NCBI RefSeq assembly: GCF_020085105.1
Contig: NC_058055.1
Location: 9,641,822-9,705,821 of the forward strand
Direction of reading: 5' to 3'
DNA: 64,000 bases
Source: Siniperca chuatsi
Lineage: Eukaryota; Chordata; Actinopteri; Centrarchiformes; Sinipercidae
Shown: one piece after another, positions 45,839 through 59,694 of the stretch
How positions within the stretch are numbered: position 1 is the stretch's first letter
Layout: every line of letters starts with the position of its first letter
Program-made: the position numbers and the translations under genes
The notes under the pieces: model-generated
Told to the model about the DNA's origin: nothing
The model's database searches: none
The model's input: only the letters and a program-made list of their open reading frames with translations

Positions 45839-48800
45839 TTGTGTGTATCTATGTGTTGCGGTGTAGAATGATGATTTAGAAATATACTGTTTGTATGCCT
45901 TGGTTAAACTGAGCTGTAATTCAATCTCCTTTATATACCTTCCTCATTGCTCATAATAATGCCTTGCTTTTGTGTTTTGGCTTGTGGATGCACTTTGTAG
46001 TCATAACAACAAGGTATTATGACAATAATAATATATTACAAACTGCAGATATACTTCAGACAGACAGGGAAATTACGCCTACAGCAAGTATATGTAATTG
46101 CTTACATGAACAGCATACAGCCTTCTCTGTTTTGTGGTTGTTGGGGTCATGTGATAATGTTGGGCTGGCCACTCACCCTGCTCTGTGTGTATGTGTATGT
46201 GTTTGTGGGATGAGCGTGTGTATTGTGAAACATGGGAAGTAATGTCAGAGGCAGTCAGACACTTCAGACTTAAGTGACAAGCAGAAATAGTCCAGCTTTA
46301 TGATGGCTGTTTGCACTTCCTTTGTACGAATGGAGGAGGAGGAGGGCAATTTGTTAACACCAGTGCAGGGAAAGGGTGGGTGTAGGTGGAGGTGTGCGTG
46401 TGCGTGTGCATTGATGGGGTTTGGAGTGGGAAGTAGAAACTTATTTTAGCAACGCTATGCAAATCCTGTTGATTCAAGAGAACAAAGTAAATACATGTTT
46501 TTCTGACTGTTGTAAGGACTATCTGCGTCAGTATTCAAATGCCAAGCACAGGCATGTAGCATTATGGAAATTTTGATCATCTTGGTCACACTTATCTTCT
46601 TCTATGGTGTTATCAAATTAAATTAAAATCTTCAGACAGTATTAAAGCCTACTTCAGTGTAGAGTGCTATGATGGTGTTCACAAAGGTGTTTGTTTAGTT
46701 GCTGTGTTGCTGAATTTGGCTGCAGCTCCTTGGTTTTACTTACTTGGTTTACCTTGTTTAGGAACAGAAGTAACAACACACTTCAGACCTAATCCTTTCT
46801 GACATGGAACAAGTTCTGTTGTCTCATTTTCTGTCAACATTGCATTTCCACTTTCTGCCATCATAAATGTGCATTTAACACTTGTCTGCTGGGTCCCGTC
46901 CACTACAGTGTGAGGTAAAGTTGGCCCTTACTCACAAGTGCTTGTATTTCTTGTATCGCGATACGATACATCAGTTATTGTCATATCCCTTGAAGGTAGG
47001 AATATTACCTGTTGGACCTTCCACAGTGTGCTATTACTGTTTTATAGAGTTGTTTGCTGTTTATTTGTTTCATTGCTACTTTTGAGGAAATATATTTTAT
47101 TATAAAAGCTCTCTGTCACTGTTTTTTTTAATAGAATTTCATAAAAAAGACTAACTTCCACTCCCCAAGGTCACAGGAAAAGAAAAATAAAATCTTATAA
47201 ATTGATTGAACTATATATAGAAATCTAATGTCTCATACTAAGCATTGTTGATACTATAATTTTAATACTTTTGAGAATGGATATTGGCAACATAACCTGC
47301 ACATGCATAGGCCTTTTTCACTGAAAACATTTTGACATGTTGCATCAGGAAAAGCAAAGGTGTAAATAATGAAATTAATGATGGCTGAATTCCATTTAGC
47401 TGCTTCAGTTTCAGGGTCCTGGTATTGCGCATGCTGGCTCACTGTCACACTGTCATAGCTCACTGGGACACTTGAATAGAACGGAGACATTGTTTATGAT
47501 ATTAGTAACACCTGTGCTTTTCCTACTATAACAAGTCAAAATGTCAATGCTGTGTAAAGGCCTAGTATATTTTAGAATGTTGTAAATATAAACCTCAGCT
47601 TGAGCGTGAACGTTCATTCTTGACCTTGGAAATTTTGGCCAAAAAAAAAGATGTAACCAGCATTTTCCAGAGTATTTAACCGCATTTCATGGTCATCCTC
47701 AGTGGATTAAGTTTGCTCAGTTGTCACCACCACTGACCTCCTTCTTTCATGTGACCAAAGTTCCATACTTAGGTCACATAATGACAAGTAAGCGAACTCC
47801 ATCTGCTGATGAAGACCATGAGATGTGGTTGAAAGATCTGGATAAAACTAGTAAGCAAACCATGAGTTAAGATTTTTTTGTCAAACCTCAACTTGATTCT
47901 CTAGTTAGTCATGTTCTTGTATTATATACATAGTGGGGGGAAAGATGGGCTTTAGTTTGCAGATAACAGAAAGCAAAGATTGGAAGTCCACTTTAATGAA
48001 AACAGTAAAACTTTCCAAAGTGCTCTGTCTTTACTTGCTTTCTATTTTTCTGAAAGAGCAAAATAAGAAATAAAAAACATGGATCAGCTTTTACATTTAC
48101 CATCTACTTCTATTAGATGCACATGGATATACAAAACAACATATTTCTCATAGCGCACACTTTCCATATTCAAAACATCTATAGGATCAAGATGCCATCT
48201 GCTTAGTTACGGTTTCCTCTTAAATGTGGCAATGTTATTGGCAGTAAGTGTGGCGTGTCTAACCATTTCCTGGTACAAACACACAAACTACCAACTGACT
48301 TGAGCAGGAGCAGATTACCCACATGCAAAGAAAAAATGTGTTTTAAGTTTTGACACCACAAACATATCAGTAAAAGGCTCTGCTCTAACAATGAACGCAA
48401 AACCACAAAACCAAGTGTGAAAATGACATCTACGCATTAGTATTGGATGAAATATGACACCTACGCAATTGGGCTGACTTGATCACTCTACAGTATGTAG
48501 TGAGGGCTCAGGCGTAACATATTACAAGTAGATCTTTGGAGATATAAATACCTGTTAACAGTTTCAGTATTACGTTTTCAGTAAGTCCTCAGTAAAAAGC
48601 AGTGACCAAGTATTGTATAAATATCTCTTTCGTTGTGTTAGACATTTTCTGCTAAATACAGTGAACTTCCTCTTCTCTGTTCTTCTGGGAAATTTGAGTT
48701 GAGGTTCCGCTTACTGACCATATCAAAAGCAAAAAATTGAGTTTAATGTTACTAAGTTAGCTGTTGTGAGCAGGAGCTGAAATCTAATTCCCATGACTAT

Positions 48801-51800
48801 GACTAATACAATGGTGGTGGGGGAAAGGGAGTTATAGTAGATTACAGTGTAAGGAAGTTAAAGTTAAAACTTAAAAGTAACTCCATGATGAACTATTTGT
48901 CCCTTTCTCCTGCAGGCGTGGAGGAAACGCTGGTTTGTGCTTCGAAGAGGTCGCATGAGCGGTAATCCTGACGTGCTGGAGTACTATCAAAGTAAAAACT
49001 CCAAAAAGCCAATCCGCACCATTGACCTGAAAGAGTGTGAGGTCGAAATGCTGAACGGGCAACTCAGGATAAAGCGAGACTTCCATGGGAAGCACCTCTT
49101 TGTAGTGAAGACCTCATCACGCATTTTTTACCTGGTGGCCAAAACTGAGGAGGAGATGAACAGCTGGATCAGTAGCATCAGTCAGATTTGCCAGTTTGGG
49201 AGCCTGGAAGATGCAGGTAAATACACAGAAAGATTTCATTCTGTTTAGTTTGAAATGCGGATGTGCAAGTCAGTAAATTCACCCTGTCGGTCCAGAAGAA
49301 ATTGGTGTCACTTGAGGCAAGTAAGTGAGGAAGTGAAAATCAAACTTTAGAATGAGGTCAAAACAAACTTTTTATTTGGTGCTGTGTGGCTTTTGGTAAA
49401 AGCTTCACAGTATAGTCAGGGTTCAAACAGAAAGGTGCAGTTTACTGACGACTCACATCATTTTTCAGTATTAAAGTGTTATATCTTGCTGCAGAAATGT
49501 CCAAAGTGCAGCATTAACTGAGAAACTGTGTAAATCTGCTGTACCCATGGGTGTGTTGATTACTACACACTCATGTTTGCACAATTTGTTCAAACCTAAA
49601 GTACTTCATTAAAAAAGATCCTCAAGATAGCAGTTTCAGGCAACATTTATAAAATGATGCACAAAACATCTAGAATTTCCATGGTGTCCTAGTTTTGAGT
49701 ATTTTGTATTCTTTTCAGTGAAGTATAGTGTCAAGTGTTTTTTCTAAATTCAAAAACACCTGAGGGAAAATTTCAGGGGAAAACCAGGACTTGAAGAAAT
49801 AAATTACTATCTGTCTGAATGATCTATGCTTCTTGTTGGAGTGGCAGACTTCAAAAACACTGTATCAGCTGAAAAGTCTAAAGAAAAGTCGGTGTGCGTG
49901 CACAGAGCTGTGGTCTTTTCAGGCTAATAGATTTCTCTATAACTGAGCTCCTACACCCACACCCAATCTCACGTCATAACATTGTGGTTAAAACCATTTG
50001 ATGCAAATCATATCTGGTGTTCTTTCTACAGCAGCAACAACAACAGGTAAACAGCTCATCACGCAACTCTTGGAAATGGAATGAAATGAATTAAGATGAG
50101 GGCTCCAGTCAAGCAATGTACACGCTTTAATGATGCAACCTCACATTTGACAATAAATCAGCCTGTTGTCTGTGTACAGAAGATGTTTCCAACAGTTCAA
50201 AATGTTGTAACTACTGCTTGCCTGTCACGCAGCCTAATGTTGGAGCTGTATTAGAGGAGATAACAGCAGATCAACAGGGAGCTAGGGAGCTGAGGTCACA
50301 TTCATATTAACAGATAAATAAGGAGATTTTTGTATCGCTTCCGTGAACGTGCTTTGGGGCTGCACAGAATAAATTTTTGTATATCATTAAGTGCATTAAT
50401 GGTGTTGACTTTTATTTTTATATTTACACTTATTTTGCTAACATATGATCACATTCTAATCTATTGTCAGGGTGATGCTGTTTTGACCTTTGCTTTACTG
50501 TTGTTGCTTCAAATGAAGGCATAAGTACAGTGATATTTTGTGAGGAGACTTAAGGACATGTCTGTTAGAACACTGTCATCTGTGTGAAGGAGATAGAGCA
50601 ACGGCACAAAGTTGCTGATATGCTGCCCTGCATGTTACCCTAAATCACATGTGCTCTCAGAAAAACACACACAAGTAGTCGATTATAATGCTAAATTATA
50701 AGGCACACACTTATCACTGAGATACAGATTGTTGCTGTAGTTTTTGTAGAATTTTAGTTTAGAAAGTTATGTTGCTTTAATTAAAGGTTTTTAGAGAACG
50801 TCTTTAGAGAGAGTTCTGTGCAATGGCACCTCATAACTTTTGCAACGGAATATAAGAGGTTGTTCTGCACCCACAAGAGAACACAAATGTCTATTAAGGG
50901 TAGCAAATGTTTCATGAGAACATGCAGAGACTTTTGGATTTTTTCCCCCAACATGGTTCTGCAGGGACAGCCTTGACTCAGTGGCCTTGAGTGAAATGGA
51001 ATGAAACAAATTTCTGAACGAGGGCCAATCTGACTAAAAGATTGAAGAATATATAAACAAAAGAGGGAACAGGACTCACATGTGTCTACTATCAAGGTGC
51101 TTACAAAAAATACCATTCCTCTTTTCGAATTCCCATGCTCCATTGACAGCATATCATAAATGTGAGTACAAGCTGGGATTGCCCGCTTCAGCTAGCATTT
51201 GGTGTCAGCATGATGGCAGTTTCACTCTTTAGTGGTTGTAACATTTCAGAAACTACATGCTCTCTGTCCCTCTCTGCTTGTTCTCAACAGAGAGCTCAGA
51301 AGAAGGCTTTCCTCACACCCCCACCTCCCTTCAGCCGTCACCTGACAACTCTGACCGAGCATCTGTATCAAGCCAACTAGATTCCAGTCATCCACTGGAC
51401 TACCTCTTTCTCTCACAGTGTGAGACGGGGAGTGTAAGCACTAGTAGGTATGTGTGATCTGTAAAACCTTTGACACAAGACGAAATGATGGCAATAGTTC
51501 ATGTTTAACAAGTACAGTGTTTTCTTTTTTTCCTCCATATTTGTAGATGTGACAGCTTTTCAAACTCTGAGATCTCTCTGGAGCAGAAGTCATCAGATGA
51601 TGCTGTCAAGGACATTGTCCCCTCACCTCTTTACAATGATTCCTCCTCATCTTCCATCTCTCATGCTAGCTCCAGTCCATCTCTTTTCCCCCATGGAAGG
51701 TTCACTAACCCTCCTTTCAGCGCTCCATGCACCTCCATGGCTTTACCGTCATCCTCTTCCTCTCCACTACGTCACTGTGCCACAAGTGTCTTCCAGTTTG

Positions 51801-54800
51801 ACAAACCTTATTCTTCTGCGTCGCTCGAGGCAACGAGTGACAGACAAACACCTCCTCCGCTGCCACCCAAGCCGAATCACCTGCCAGAGCAGCCAAGTTA
51901 TGAAGAACCTCACTGGCCGAGGGCAATGATTCCACGGCATTTCTCAAGCCACACTGCATTATGTCCCCGGAGGACCTCTTTGTCAAGCCTGGACCATTTC
52001 AGAATAGGTATGTCCTCAATAGGAAAGCAGTCTCATATGCATAATACAAAAACTGAGAAGGTTGGGTCCAACAAAATTAAACATAATCCTGGTGCTATAA
52101 TGATGGGGCAGCATACTGATTAATATCGACAAGAGCTCACTGTAAGGGTTGAGAACGTAAACAAATGTCATTTTTCAATAATATGTCTTTTTAGGAGATG
52201 CTGATAGCAGATTGGTGAGGAACAGGAGGCAGAGTCTTAATCTGGTAAGAGAATCATCAACAGCAGAAAAACAAAAACATTTTTTATAAGATCTTGCTGA
52301 AAAAAAGACATTTTGACATTTGTATCTTGGTAAATACGCTTATTCTTGCCGAGAGTTAGATGAGAAGATTGATACCACGCTGTCTGAAGTATGAAACTAT
52401 AGCTAGCAGCCTGTTAGCTTAGCTTAGCACAAAGACTGGAAACAGTCTTCATTTGTTTACTCCATACGACAGGCACAGTTCCTTCTCACAACTTCCTGGA
52501 GTTCCTGCTGGAGCTAACGCTACAGCTGGGAGATGGTTAGCTTAGCCTACCATACCTGGAGTCTTTACTGGTTGCCAGGGCAACCTCACGGTGACAACAA
52601 AACTCCAGGTACATAAAAGCACATAACCCCCCACGACTTGCCATTTTTACACTTTTGTTTTTGTACAGATTAAACAAACGAGATAAAACGTGTTAATTGG
52701 TGAGCTTTAGAGGTGCTGGTAGGCAAATGTTGTTACCGTTGGACAAAGTCAGGCATGCTGTTTTCCCCTGTTTCCAGTTTTTGTGCTATGCTAAGCTAAC
52801 CAGCTGCTAGCCTCATATTTACTGTATAGACATGAGAGTGGTATCGAGCTTCTTATCTAACTCTGTTGAACTATTCATTTAAAGCCACTGTGGGGTTTGA
52901 AAATGTACAACTTCAGAGCCCCATGGGTTATTATGCTTTTTCTACAAATAAAAACATATAACATCAGAATAATTTGAAATATGCTATAAGCAATAAAAAT
53001 TCTCCACACAGTGGCTATAACAAATCTTCCAATTGTACCAAAATGACTATTGCATTTGTCTGATCTTATGATGCTTTGTCTTTCAACAGCCTTGTTTAAA
53101 TACCATACAAGTTCAAAGCTACCAGGATGACTCATATGTCCCCATGGCTTCCCCTTCTCCCTCTGTTACCACTGGTGAATGTGATGGTTACATCCCCATG
53201 AGCCCCAGGACATTCACTTTACTCAATACACGCTGCAGTTTTGAGTCCTCCATGACCCTCAGCCCACTAATGTGTAAACCTGGAGATCTTGTGCCACCTC
53301 CAATTCACCGGCATCTCAAGCCTCGCTTAAGGAGAGGTGAGACTCATAATAGCCCTGATTGGTTCTTGTAAAATTTTTGGCATTGTGTAGAAAACTGAGC
53401 TTTTATATCTACTTACGGGGGCTTCATGTTTTTGAGTATGTGGTCTTTGTTAAACTTTAAACAGGGTTTACAAATGTATAAAATGATTGACAATAATGAC
53501 AATTCTGATCCTTATACACATGCTAATTCATGGGCGCTGATATGTCAGTACAGGATTCATGCAAATATCAGATGCACAGATTTTTTTCACACAATGGTCT
53601 TTACTATGCGTCACTGTTTGAAAGCTGGCTTTTCTGTGGCACATTAGAGAATTACAACCAATCCAACAACTTTGTCCTTTCTTGGTTCACAGCTCGACCC
53701 CCACCTCTTGACTTGAGAGGCCTCTCTACAATCACAGAATGTCCCACTCATCCTCCTTTGAGCAGAGCAATGACTGAATCATGGTGAGAGAAAAAAGTAA
53801 CTTTATCCACAAAGTCTTTCCTTCACATGGTTATCTACAGTACCTAAACATGATTGATACATTTTTTTAAATTGCTATATTTTTGACCAAGGCAAGTTTA
53901 TTTGTATAGCACCTTTCAACAACAAGTGCTTTATGTAGGACAGAAAGGCATTAAGAAAACATATAAAAGAAACATAAGGAAATATAAAAAAGAATATAAA
54001 AAAGATGTTAAAAGTCCTTTGACAGCATCATAAAACCTTACTATTTTTTGTTTTTATTGTGTAATTGCAGCTTTTCAGTGAACTGTTTACCTTTTGAAAG
54101 AAGACTTGAGAATGGGGACAATCCAAGAGTTGAAGACACAAACTGCACTGCAATGGTAAAATTTCTATTTACAGTCAGGACACATTTTAAACAATACATA
54201 TGTAGTATATTTTAATTTTAAACATCTTGACATTATTGATATAATTAATCAGTAGCTCTGATGGTAATATACTTTTACTGTGTAGCTCATTAAGACAGCC
54301 CACCTTTTCACCTCCCTTTGTCATATTACTTGTATCAACATATGAATCATCCACTGTTCACTTGCAACTGGCCCTAAAAATTGTTAGTAAAATAAAAAAA
54401 TTGAGTGGAACTTGATGGCGCTTTCCCCAACGAAATGTAAATCCATGTGTTATCATATTGTGACACTGCAAAACTGTCTTAATATCCATGATGTGGGCAG
54501 AAATCCTTAAATCCCTGTTAACTTTAATATCAACAGCATGTAGCCAAAACATTTTCTAGATAATTTTGGACCTCACTTTACTAGTTTTTCTTTTACAGAA
54601 CACTAAAAAAGAACAAACTCTGACATTCTTATAACCGTAGGACCATTTGAGAGTGGTGAGAGAGAGGTGTGCACAAATCTATACACACACATAAGAATGT
54701 GGGTGTGGAAAGTGACTGAGTGCTTCTAAAATATTCTGCTCAGCAAATTGTAATTGCACTGGGGACCTTTCAGGATGTGAGAAGTTGTAACAGTGCGATG

Positions 54801-56033
54801 TTGTACAAGGCTGTTCCTGGAAATGGAAAATTATTTTCCTAGAATAAAGTTTTAAGAGAACCATATTAGTCATGTGTTGGTGAGCTGCGCTGTCCTGCAA
54901 AAACATGCTGGCAGGCATCAGGTGGATGCACACACAAGTAGCTTCCTATGATTTCCTAATCTCAATTTGAAAATGAACAATCTAAGGCAGTCTTAGGAAC
55001 TGTACATATTTCAGATCTGTCAAACTGGGAACAGGGATGATTCAGGAAGGTCTTCATCTATTTCTTTCTCTGACAGGAGTCAATGCAACAGTTCTGTATC
55101 TCCTTTGATGGAGTGGTTCAACCCTGGGCGAGAAGATCAAACCTTGACTATTTGTCACTGGATTTCAATTCCGCATCCCCGTCGCCTGTGCAGAAGGTAT
55201 GTTTTGATCAGATAAATGACACTGGCTTATTATTGTAGCCTACTGTATAGACAGTAACAGACTTCTTGATTTGTCTTAACTTGACAAGACTAACATTGTT
55301 GATGTAAATGTTCTATTGCTAGCACTTATTCTGTCACCCTTCCTACCTGCACCACTTAAATGCTACAAGCTATGGATGTTGCCGAGGCATCCTGGGAAAC
55401 AAATGAAATCACTGTCTGAAGTGGAGAGAGAACACCTAAAACCACAGATTAGTCATCTTTGACATTGTAAAAGGAATTTTTTTAACCTTACCTCACACCC
55501 AGCAGGGGTGTATCATTACAATCACCACCAACTATTAGCTCCACTGACCCTTATTATTACTATTCAAATGACCAAATCAGTGCTCACTCTGAGGGTAAGA
55601 AACCCTATCAACAGTCTTTGAAGACTTGTTGCTTGTGATATGTTGAAGCAGTTGATGCAAGAATGCTACTATTATGGCACTGAAGAATTGAATGTTGTGC
55701 ACAACATAACTTGTAATAAGAAATGCACGATCAAAGATATGATCCTAAAGATTTCTACAGTACACTAAACAGCATCAGTAGTTTAAATACATTAAGTGCA
55801 ACATGAGTGTTTGTTCGCACAGGTATAGCAGTATCGTGTTCACTTTGGAATCTGTTTTTAAAACGTAACCACATCACATCACTGTCTCCTCATCGCTCCC
55901 TCTCCGTGTCTAGCAGAAGCCCTTTCTGTCTGATGAGTACAGAGTGGATTACGTGCAGGTGGATGAGAAGAAGACACAGGCACTGCAAAGCACCAAAATG
56001 GAGTGGACAGATGTCCGGCAGTCAAAAACATGA
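45657..56033 (+). CDS. gab3: GAB3, GRB2-associated binding protein 3, 10 exons, 567 aa
   Basis: Exons: 45657-45728, 48916-49216, 51291-51447, 51547-52007, 52195-52244, 53090-53336, 53693-53783, 54071-54155, 55077-55196, 55914-56033. All are GT-AG and in phase; 568 codons with stop (human GAB3 is about 586 aa). The PH domain covers residues 7-117 ([59 protein letters not shown]). GRB2-SH3 motifs are TPPPLPPKP near 278 and [10 protein letters not shown] at 416-425. PI3K p85 YxxM sites are YVPM (363) and YIPM (381). SHP2 sites are YLSLDF (513) and the C-terminal [13 protein letters not shown] (541). Together these define a membrane-recruited scaffold for receptor tyrosine kinase and cytokine signalling. 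GAB3 is chosen over GAB1/2 from the PH sequence ([10 protein letters not shown]). Intron 1 is 3.2 kb. Confidence 0.95.
45811..45846 (+). repeat. (GT)n microsatellite in gab3 intron 1
   Basis: Directly visible GT run with TTT interruptions. Confidence 0.95.
52353..52863. mobile_element. MITE with long inverted-repeat arms in gab3 intron 5
   Basis: The ends are inverted repeats of 26 nt (52353-52378 and 52838-52863, 23 of 26 matching, beginning GAGTTAGAT). Inside, GTTAGCTTAGCTTAGCACAA at the left reappears inverted at 52768-52810. The arms together are about 95 nt, with a unique centre. This is a common non-autonomous element of percomorph fish; no coding capacity. Confidence 0.75.
53888..54015 (+). 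repeat. Retroposon 3' tail ('TTTATTTGTATAGC')
   Basis: Reads AAGGCAAGTTTATTTGTATA then GCACCTTTCAACAACAAGTG and CTTTATGTAGGACAGAAAGG, a conserved tail shared by several fish SINE/LINE families. In gab3 intron 7. Confidence 0.6.
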
Positions 56034-56153
56034 ATGGAAAATACATGATGGAAAAAATCTTGGTTTCAAGAAGACCAACAATAACACCAGCACAGCGGAC
56101 ATACATGAAGAGGACCAAAAACAATTTAAAAGCACTTTGAAAAATAGTATTGA

Positions 56154-56159
56154 AATAAA
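56154..56159 (+). terminator. gab3: AATAAA poly(A) signal of gab3 (proximal)
   Basis: First canonical signal, about 120 nt after the gab3 stop. A second AATAAA at 57123-57128 could end a longer 3'UTR. Confidence 0.5.
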
Positions 56160-57599
56160 AGCACAATAGTAAATAAGCAGTTAGGTGCTTGTTTGCAGGT
56201 TGGAAACACTGTACTTGCACTGTAAAAACGTATTTAACTCTCAGTAGATCTGTACTGTAAATAATACCAGACTGTGCACTGTATCACAATGATTTTTTAC
56301 TGTAGCATAAAGTTTTACAAATTTTTGAAAGGACATCATATTGCTTCATTGTAAAAAAAAAATATTCTGTGAGACTAGCTGTAAATGTATGTATTGTAAT
56401 TGTGACTGAAGAAGAATATTTTAATTATAAAATGTTTTTTTTAAATATTTCTCTTTCATAAAGGGTATCTCAAAAACCTATGCAGCATTCTTCAAGTGTT
56501 TCCAATGTTTCTATGCTACTGAAATAGCGGTCCATTAAACATTCAAAACTTCGAGAACAGCAAACTTTTGCTTTATAACTTTTACATCTGAGTCGAAATG
56601 TTGAAAAAAAAAGTGAAGGCTTTTATTTCAAGTGTGCAAGTGACACTGCTACTCTGCACCCTACCAAGAGGTATCTAAAAGATTCAGGCAGGATATTGAA
56701 GTGAACTGCTCCTTCTGTGACCTTCATATTGAAGATTTTTTTCACTTGGTACTATGATTATACCAAGAGATTCTGGAAACAAGTCATGGAAATTATTTCC
56801 TGTAGCCTATATCCACGCAAACATCCATAAGGTTTGAAAATGTTATCTTTGGTTACTGATTGTAAGACAGGGAACTCTTACTCTAACCTTATCCTGCTTC
56901 TAGCTAAATATTACATCCGTAACTATCAATCATCATTCTCTGTTTTCATGATCAATGTCAAAAATTATATTGAAATAATCCCCATTTCCTTTACATTTAA
57001 TGTTTTCTCTCACATGTTTTATTTATTATGTTTTGGTTATTTATTTAATTATATTATGTCTTTTGTCTTGTGTGTGTGTCTTCCCACTGGCATGTTCTAA
57101 TGTTTATGCTCTGATAAGTATAAATAAAGTTTATATTAAAAAAACTTTATAAAACCGTTTTCTTCAATTCACAGATGACACACCAATCATCAATTGTTTT
57201 CATTACACCTAAGCAGATAAAAAATATCTCACCTCATTAAGGTTCCCTTTCCCATGCAGACAAATGTGTAATACAATGTGTAAAGCATATAAATAAAACC
57301 ATGAACCAAACAATTTATCTAGACAGATAAGTATAGATAGATAATAGATGTGTGGATAATATAATGATTTCAAAATTGTACAAATGGACATAAAGGTTAA
57401 CCCAAGTCCTATGTTAGCAATAAGGGTATTTTGGAATGGATAGACATTGGTGAAGGAACTCTCCCTGCCTACTTTGTTTGGAAAAAATATATTTATAAAA
57501 ACAATAGTGGCGTTAATTGTTTTTAAAATTAATGCAATTATGAGTTTTTTTCCGGATTGAATATTCTATTATTATTTTTATTTTATAAAACACTCGTTA
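56160..57599. other. gab3 distal 3' region and spacer to amer1
   Basis: A/T-rich sequence with no exon recognised. The second AATAAA at 57123-57128 may mark the far end of a long gab3 3'UTR. Confidence 0.5.
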
Positions 57600-58115
57600 C
57601 ACACATGTTGCGTCACTAGCATGCGCCGAGAGGAGTCTGAAGGAGATTTGGGAAAATTACCTGAGAAGTCGGGAGAGGAAGTCATCATCCAGCATTTAAA
57701 CGCTGGGGGTTTTGTTAACATCTCAAGTAAAATCGGCATGCGTAGCTAAACTAGACACATTAATCCAATCCCTGTTGGTTTGCGTATATACACCATACTG
57801 TTTTGCTGCGATGTTATTTAACGTTATCCACCGCTAGCTACTGTCAGACTCACATTACAGCCACAAACACACCGGTGATTTGGGTTAACGTAGTTAGCAA
57901 ACACCCCAGCTAGCTAACGGTAGCTGGAAACAAATGAAACCGTATCTGGTGTAAGCTACTCCGGGGCCCGAGTCGACCACAAGTCCGCTGCAGTAACCCA
58001 AAGTTAAAGCCGAGTTAGCGTTACCAGAAACCATGCATTGAGAGGTAACCTCGTCTCTTCCACCTCGCCGAGAAACCAACACGAGCTCCCTGCTGCGAGA
58101 TTTTGGCTTTGGTTG
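57600..58115 (+). promoter_or_regulatory. amer1: amer1 promoter and probable non-coding first exon
   Basis: This is a locally CpG-containing block in otherwise A/T-rich DNA, ending in a strong donor (TTG|GTAAGT after 58115). It would splice to the TTTCTCAATTCAG acceptor whose exon begins at 59588, just before the amer1 start. The transcription start is not resolved; somewhere near 57.6-57.8 kb is a guess. Confidence 0.5.
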
Positions 58116-59599
58116 GTAAGTTTGTTTACTTCATGACTCAGTTAGCTCCGTGGTTTGAATGTGCTAATGTGGCATTTTGTTTGGTTTACATGGAAACTAC
58201 GGTCTCACATATATCTGTTAGCTACAGTCTATTATCTTTGCTAATGCTCTCTTTTAAAGTACATTTTTGGAGTATTTTCGACCCACCTGCCACCGATGGT
58301 CTTTATTGTGGCAGAGCAACTGTACAGCTGTGGCATAGTTACATCTCTAGCCTGTTGCTTTATCACCTGGGCTTTTATATCAAAATACAAGTCAAAATCT
58401 TACGGGTTTTGTTTTATATTTGATTAATGTTCAATCAGTCACTTCTGTAGGTAACTGTGTAGACTAAACATAGTTTTGCCTTAGTCTGTCTTTATTTTAC
58501 TCTGGCATGCATGGAAGTTTAGATATAGCTTTGCAATACTATATGGTTGTATTTATTGGTGTAGTTTAGTTTTATTCTCCCACAAATACATAACATACTT
58601 GCAAAAATACACATTAAACATACACAGAAACAAAATAGGCCATAGCAGACCCTTGTACCAGGGAATACACCAGGGCCGGTGTACATGCAGTAGGTGCCAA
58701 GACAAAACAGTAAAATTTACTGTAAAATAAACAGTGAGGTAAGAAAGCAAGTAAGACAACAAGACACCACAGAGGCATAAAAACTTGAACTTGCAGTCAG
58801 AAACCTTTAATATATTGAAAATTCCTAATTGTTTGTATAGTCAACTCACATTCGGCTCTAACGTACACCTACCCCGCTAGACATGCCACCAGAGGTCTCT
58901 ACACAGTTCCTAAATCTAGAACACCAGCAAAGCAACGCACAGTATTGTACTGAGCCATGGTTGCATGACTTCCAGCTCAGACTGCTAAGGGACACAATAA
59001 AGCAAGCTTTAAAAAACAAGTGAAGCAACACCTAATAGCCCTATGCCTGTAACCACATTTTGTACATTTTCTCTTTTTTTCATCATTGCAAGTCACCAGT
59101 GTCTGAAAGAGAGGAAAGGCACAAAGACAGACACACATGGCCACACAAAGCATAACACACACACTAGAACAAGCCATGCAGACACTGAGTTGTCATAGAG
59201 AGAAGAGTAGGGGAGACTCTGGCTCATGCAAATCCACTCTGACTGAGAATATGTTAAAAAATATGAAGTAGTAATTTGTTTTCTTTGTATATAGGGTTGA
59301 GTCATTTTAGCTGACAAAAGTGTGACTCTCATCTCCAATAGTAGGCTGAACTAATAGCAGGGAAGGGAAGAAAAAAAAAACGTGTCTTGTCATCTCATCA
59401 TACACTAGTGGATGTCAAAAAAAGTAAAATAGGCTGATGGCCACAGTGATACAGATGACACCAGTTAGTATTATAAATTCCACCCCCCTAATGGAAATAA
59501 GTTTAAAAATGTGTTTGTTTCATATCAATGTGGTCAATGTTGAATTTGAGTTGATCATTGATTTTGGTCTCAACTTTCTCAATTCAGGGCTCATATCAG

Positions 59600-59683
59600 A
59601 TGGAGGACAAATTCACTGCAGTTATCCTACCAGCTGATTTAGAAAATTCAGCTACTATGCCTTCTGTTGGACTGCTTTTGTAA
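59600..59683 (+). CDS. Upstream ORF in the amer1 leader, 27 aa
   Basis: An ATG (CAGATGG, weak to moderate context) opens a 27-codon ORF ending in TAA at 59681-59683, 11 nt before the amer1 ATG. It lies in the same exon as the coding region, so any mRNA spliced at 59588 carries it. It may lower translation of amer1; a functional peptide is not implied. Confidence 0.4.
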   Translation: MEDKFTAVILPADLENSATMPSVGLLL

Positions 59684-59694
59684 ACGTGGTAGCC

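Noticed and set aside
51717-51986. Minus-strand ORF opposite gab3 exon 4
   Set aside because: Antisense shadow. The plus-strand exon has GRB2-binding motifs and correct splice phases.
58553-59177. Possible LINE remnant in amer1 intron 1
   Set aside because: A short stretch near 58880-59030 loosely resembles the C-terminus of a LINE protein, but the match is too weak to report.
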